Assembly (NCBI GenBank): GCA_001775355.1
Contig: MEWM01000071.1
Location: 1 to 5,662 of the forward strand
Direction of reading: 5' to 3'
Length of the DNA: 5,662 nt
Origin: a candidate division Zixibacteria bacterium RBG_16_43_9
GTDB taxonomy: Bacteria > Zixibacteria > MSB-5A5 > RBG-16-43-9
In this document: positions 4,906 through 5,662 of the stretch, one piece after another
Layout of the letters: each line of letters begins with the position of its first letter
Position numbering within the stretch: the first letter of the stretch is position 1
Program-made: the position numbers and the translations under genes
Notes under the pieces: model-generated
The model's input: the letters and a program-made list of their open reading frames with translations, nothing else
What the model was told of the DNA's origin: nothing
Database searches by the model: none

Positions 4906-4911
4906 ATTATA
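4906..4911 (-). promoter_or_regulatory. Possible -10 box for the dprA operon
   Basis: A perfect TATAAT on the minus strand lies 11 bases before the dprA ATG. No matching -35 box is seen at 16-18 bases. If used, transcription would begin about 5 bases before the ATG. The site is AT-rich and overlaps a hairpin arm, so chance is a real possibility. Confidence 0.3.
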
Positions 4912-4927
4912 AACCTTTTAGGTTTAT
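4909..4927. repeat. Hairpin ATAAACCTTTTAGGTTTAT
   Basis: Eight-base arms surround TTT. The central ACCTTTTAGGT resembles the cores of the hairpins at 992-1010 and 5063-5080, but no GTAG head is present. It may be a decayed family member. Confidence 0.6.
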
Positions 4928-4963
4928 CGAGATGTTTTTTCCAATTATTCGAAGGTAAAGCTG

Positions 4964-4978
4964 TCCGCCTCAGGCGGA
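4964..4978. repeat. Palindrome TCCGCCTCAGGCGGA
   Basis: It differs from 950-964 only in the central base. As in copy 1, it is followed about 20 bases later, past a CCACTC, by a GTAG-headed inverted pair, so a composite element may be shared. Confidence 0.7.
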
Positions 4979-4997
4979 TACACTCCACTCTATAGAT

Positions 4998-5086
4998 TGT
5001 AGCGGAAGGCCGTCAAGGTCTTGTCCACAGGATCCTGGCGAAGACTTCAGCCTTCCATAAATGGAAACCTAAAGGTTTCCGCTACA
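4998..5086. repeat. GTAG-headed inverted repeat pair (REP/BIME-like), copy C
   Basis: Outer arms TGTAGCGGAA-type sequence (from 4998) and TTCCGCTACA (5077-5086) are complementary. On the plus strand GTAG-C leads to GGAAGGC (5004-5010), which pairs with GCCTTCC (5050-5056). Between them lie TCAAGGTCTTGTCC (5013-5026) and the palindrome CAGGATCCTG (5028-5037). On the minus strand GTAG-C leads to the hairpin GGAAACCTAAAGGTTTCC (5063-5080, quoted as plus strand). The layout equals copy A at 984-1066, in the opposite orientation and with different stem sequences. Confidence 0.75.
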
Positions 5087-5094
5087 TTTCTTAT

Positions 5095-5123
5095 TTAATA
5101 TAATCTGTTTTGGTCAAAGTCAA
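5095..5123 (-). promoter_or_regulatory. Weak promoter candidate reading toward dprA
   Basis: On the minus strand TTGACT (5123-5118) is followed at 15 bases by TATATT (5102-5097) or at 17 bases by TATTAA (5100-5095). Neither pair is ideal. If active, copy C would sit at the very 5' end of a roughly 200-base leader of the dprA transcript. Confidence 0.25.
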
Positions 5124-5173
5124 AACATAAACTTTAGAAGTTCCAGAGGGACCAAGGAAAAGCATTATAATCA

Positions 5174-5201
5174 TCCCGCCTTGGGGGCAAGGCGGGACTA
5201 C
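5174..5201 (-). repeat. GTAG-headed hairpin, TTG-CCC-C-CAA loop type, unit 1
   Basis: On the minus strand GTAG (5201-5198) is followed by a hairpin with arms TCCCGCCTTG and CAAGGCGGGA around CCCC. It faces a sister unit at 5225-5252, and their GTAG heads point toward each other. Confidence 0.75.
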
Positions 5202-5224
5202 CAGAAGAAAAAGTCCAACATTCC

Positions 5225-5252
5225 GTAGGCCCACGTTGCCCTCAACGTGGGC
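5225..5252 (+). repeat. GTAG-headed hairpin, TTG-CCC-T-CAA loop type, unit 2
   Basis: GTAG (5225-5228) is followed by arms GCCCACGTTG and CAACGTGGGC around CCCT. Loop and flanking TTG/CAA match unit 1, while three stem pairs differ with pairing kept. It begins 5 bases after the capA stop, so the stem could also slow or end capA transcription. No T-tract follows directly (TTTTT comes about 19 bases later), so I do not call a terminator. Confidence 0.75.
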
Positions 5253-5257
5253 ACGTT

Positions 5258-5662
5258 TTACTGGAAGATGTCTTTTATGACGCCTCTCCCGCCGCGAAGC
5301 TCAAACTCTGTTCCGAAAATAGATGAATCTATGCGCAACCTATCCAGTATCTCCCCAGCCATTTCGCCTTCTGCTATTTTAGGGGATCGGGGAAAAGTTA
5401 CCAGCTCAATCGGGATTATCTCAGCTTTCAGGAGCCTTTCCCGGTTGAAGGTGACCCTAAGCAGAATGCTCTGGTTATTCTTCAAATCCCTCTGATCGAA
5501 GACAAAATTTCCCAAGCTATAGGCGATGAGTTTTCCCTTGTAAAGCTCTATTCCTTGAAAAGTATGAGGATGATGCCCCACGACTATATCCGCACCGCAG
5601 TCAATAGCCATATGAGCCAAGCTCTTCTGATACTCAGTTGGAAAATCCTGATATTCTATTCC
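5258..5662 (-). CDS. CapA-family protein (poly-gamma-glutamate/capsule type), partial, 5' end outside window
   Basis: The frame is open to the window edge and shows the last 134 residues. The visible part starts GIEYQDFPTEYQKSLAH, then CGADIVVGHHPHTFQGIELY and KGKLIAYSLGNFVFDQ. These are the standard C-terminal motifs of the CapA/PgsA-type metallophosphoesterase-like fold (PF09587), including the G-H-H-P-H metal-site motif and S-L-G-N-F-V-F-D-Q. The family is linked to poly-gamma-glutamate and capsule production in Bacillus, but many members in other bacteria have no known substrate. I therefore give no gene symbol, also because the capsule gene name pgsA clashes with the lipid enzyme here. 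A frame starting inside the window (TTG at 5620-5618) is only an internal codon. The gene ends with TAA, followed by a GTAG-headed hairpin. Confidence 0.9.
   Translation of the reverse strand, partial: GIEYQDFPTEYQKSLAHMAIDCGADIVVGHHPHTFQGIELYKGKLIAYSLGNFVFDQRDLKNNQSILLRVTFNRERLLKAEIIPIELVTFPRSPKIAEGEMAGEILDRLRIDSSIFGTEFELRGGRGVIKDIFQ

Larger units (their letters stand above)
4895..5257. other. Non-coding gap filled with repeats, upstream of dprA
   Basis: No credible gene. From left to right it holds a hairpin overlapping a TATAAT box (4906-4927), the palindrome TCCGCCTCAGGCGGA (4964-4978), the GTAG-headed pair copy C (4998-5086), an AT-rich stretch with a possible minus-strand promoter (5095-5123), and two GTAG-headed hairpins (5174-5201 and 5225-5252). 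Confidence 0.7.

Noticed and set aside
5091..5165. 24-residue minus-strand frame MLFLGPSGTSKVYVLTLTKT... with a TATAAT just before its ATG
   Set aside because: No convincing Shine-Dalgarno, no known family, and the overlapping tandem GTCAAA looks more like promoter-type DNA. Worth keeping only if conserved in relatives.
5229..5252. Rho-independent terminator of capA
   Set aside because: A strong 10-base stem right after the stop, but no T-tract directly follows on the minus strand, and the hairpin belongs to the GTAG repeat family. It may still affect transcription.
5247..5495. 82-residue plus-strand frame inside capA
   Set aside because: Antisense shadow of the CapA C terminus, which has clear family motifs.
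1..5662. tRNA, rRNA or riboswitch in the gaps
   Set aside because: I scanned the three gaps for tRNA-like T-loop sequence and known riboswitch cores and recognised none. The structures present are the repeat families described.

Overview
The window (about 43% G+C by eye) reads as chromosomal DNA from a bacterium. It may be an uncultured, metagenome-type lineage, but the sequence does not let me name a phylum. Every recognisable gene is on the minus strand, so transcription runs from high to low coordinates. Two genes use TTG starts backed by good Shine-Dalgarno sites.

In order of transcription: (1) 5662-5258 is the C-terminal part of a CapA-family (poly-gamma-glutamate/capsule-type) metallophosphoesterase-like protein. 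(2) 5257-4895 is non-coding and full of palindromic repeats. (3) 4894-2248 is a tight, overlapping four-gene operon: a divergent short DprA/Smf protein, an unrecognised 84-residue protein, a YigZ/IMPACT-family protein, and a PfkB-family sugar kinase resembling YihV. (4) 2247-1872 is a second repeat-filled gap. (5) 1871-1275 is a PAP2-type membrane phosphatase, followed at 1205-1122 by a possible 27-residue lipopeptide. (6) 1121-906 is a third repeat-bearing gap. (7) 905-318 is pgsA (phosphatidylglycerophosphate synthase), directly followed by pgpA (phosphatidylglycerophosphatase A), which runs off the window at position 1.

The lower half therefore groups phosphatidylglycerol synthesis: PgsA makes PGP, PgpA removes the phosphate, and the PAP2 protein is a possible second lipid phosphatase. 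The pgpA frame has no ATG, GTG or TTG before its conserved domain. Either it starts at ATA in an ATAG overlap with the pgsA stop, or it is read by a -1 shift from pgsA.

The most unusual content lies between the genes. At least two families of short palindromic elements fill all three gaps. One has a GTAG head followed by a hairpin, often as inverted pairs, an architecture like REP/BIME elements. The other has GTCAT-NNN-GAG ... CGA-NNN-AT ends. In both families the stem sequences differ between copies while pairing is kept, and in the largest pair (984-1066 and 4998-5086) several helices switch sequence together. No RAYT transposase is present in the window.
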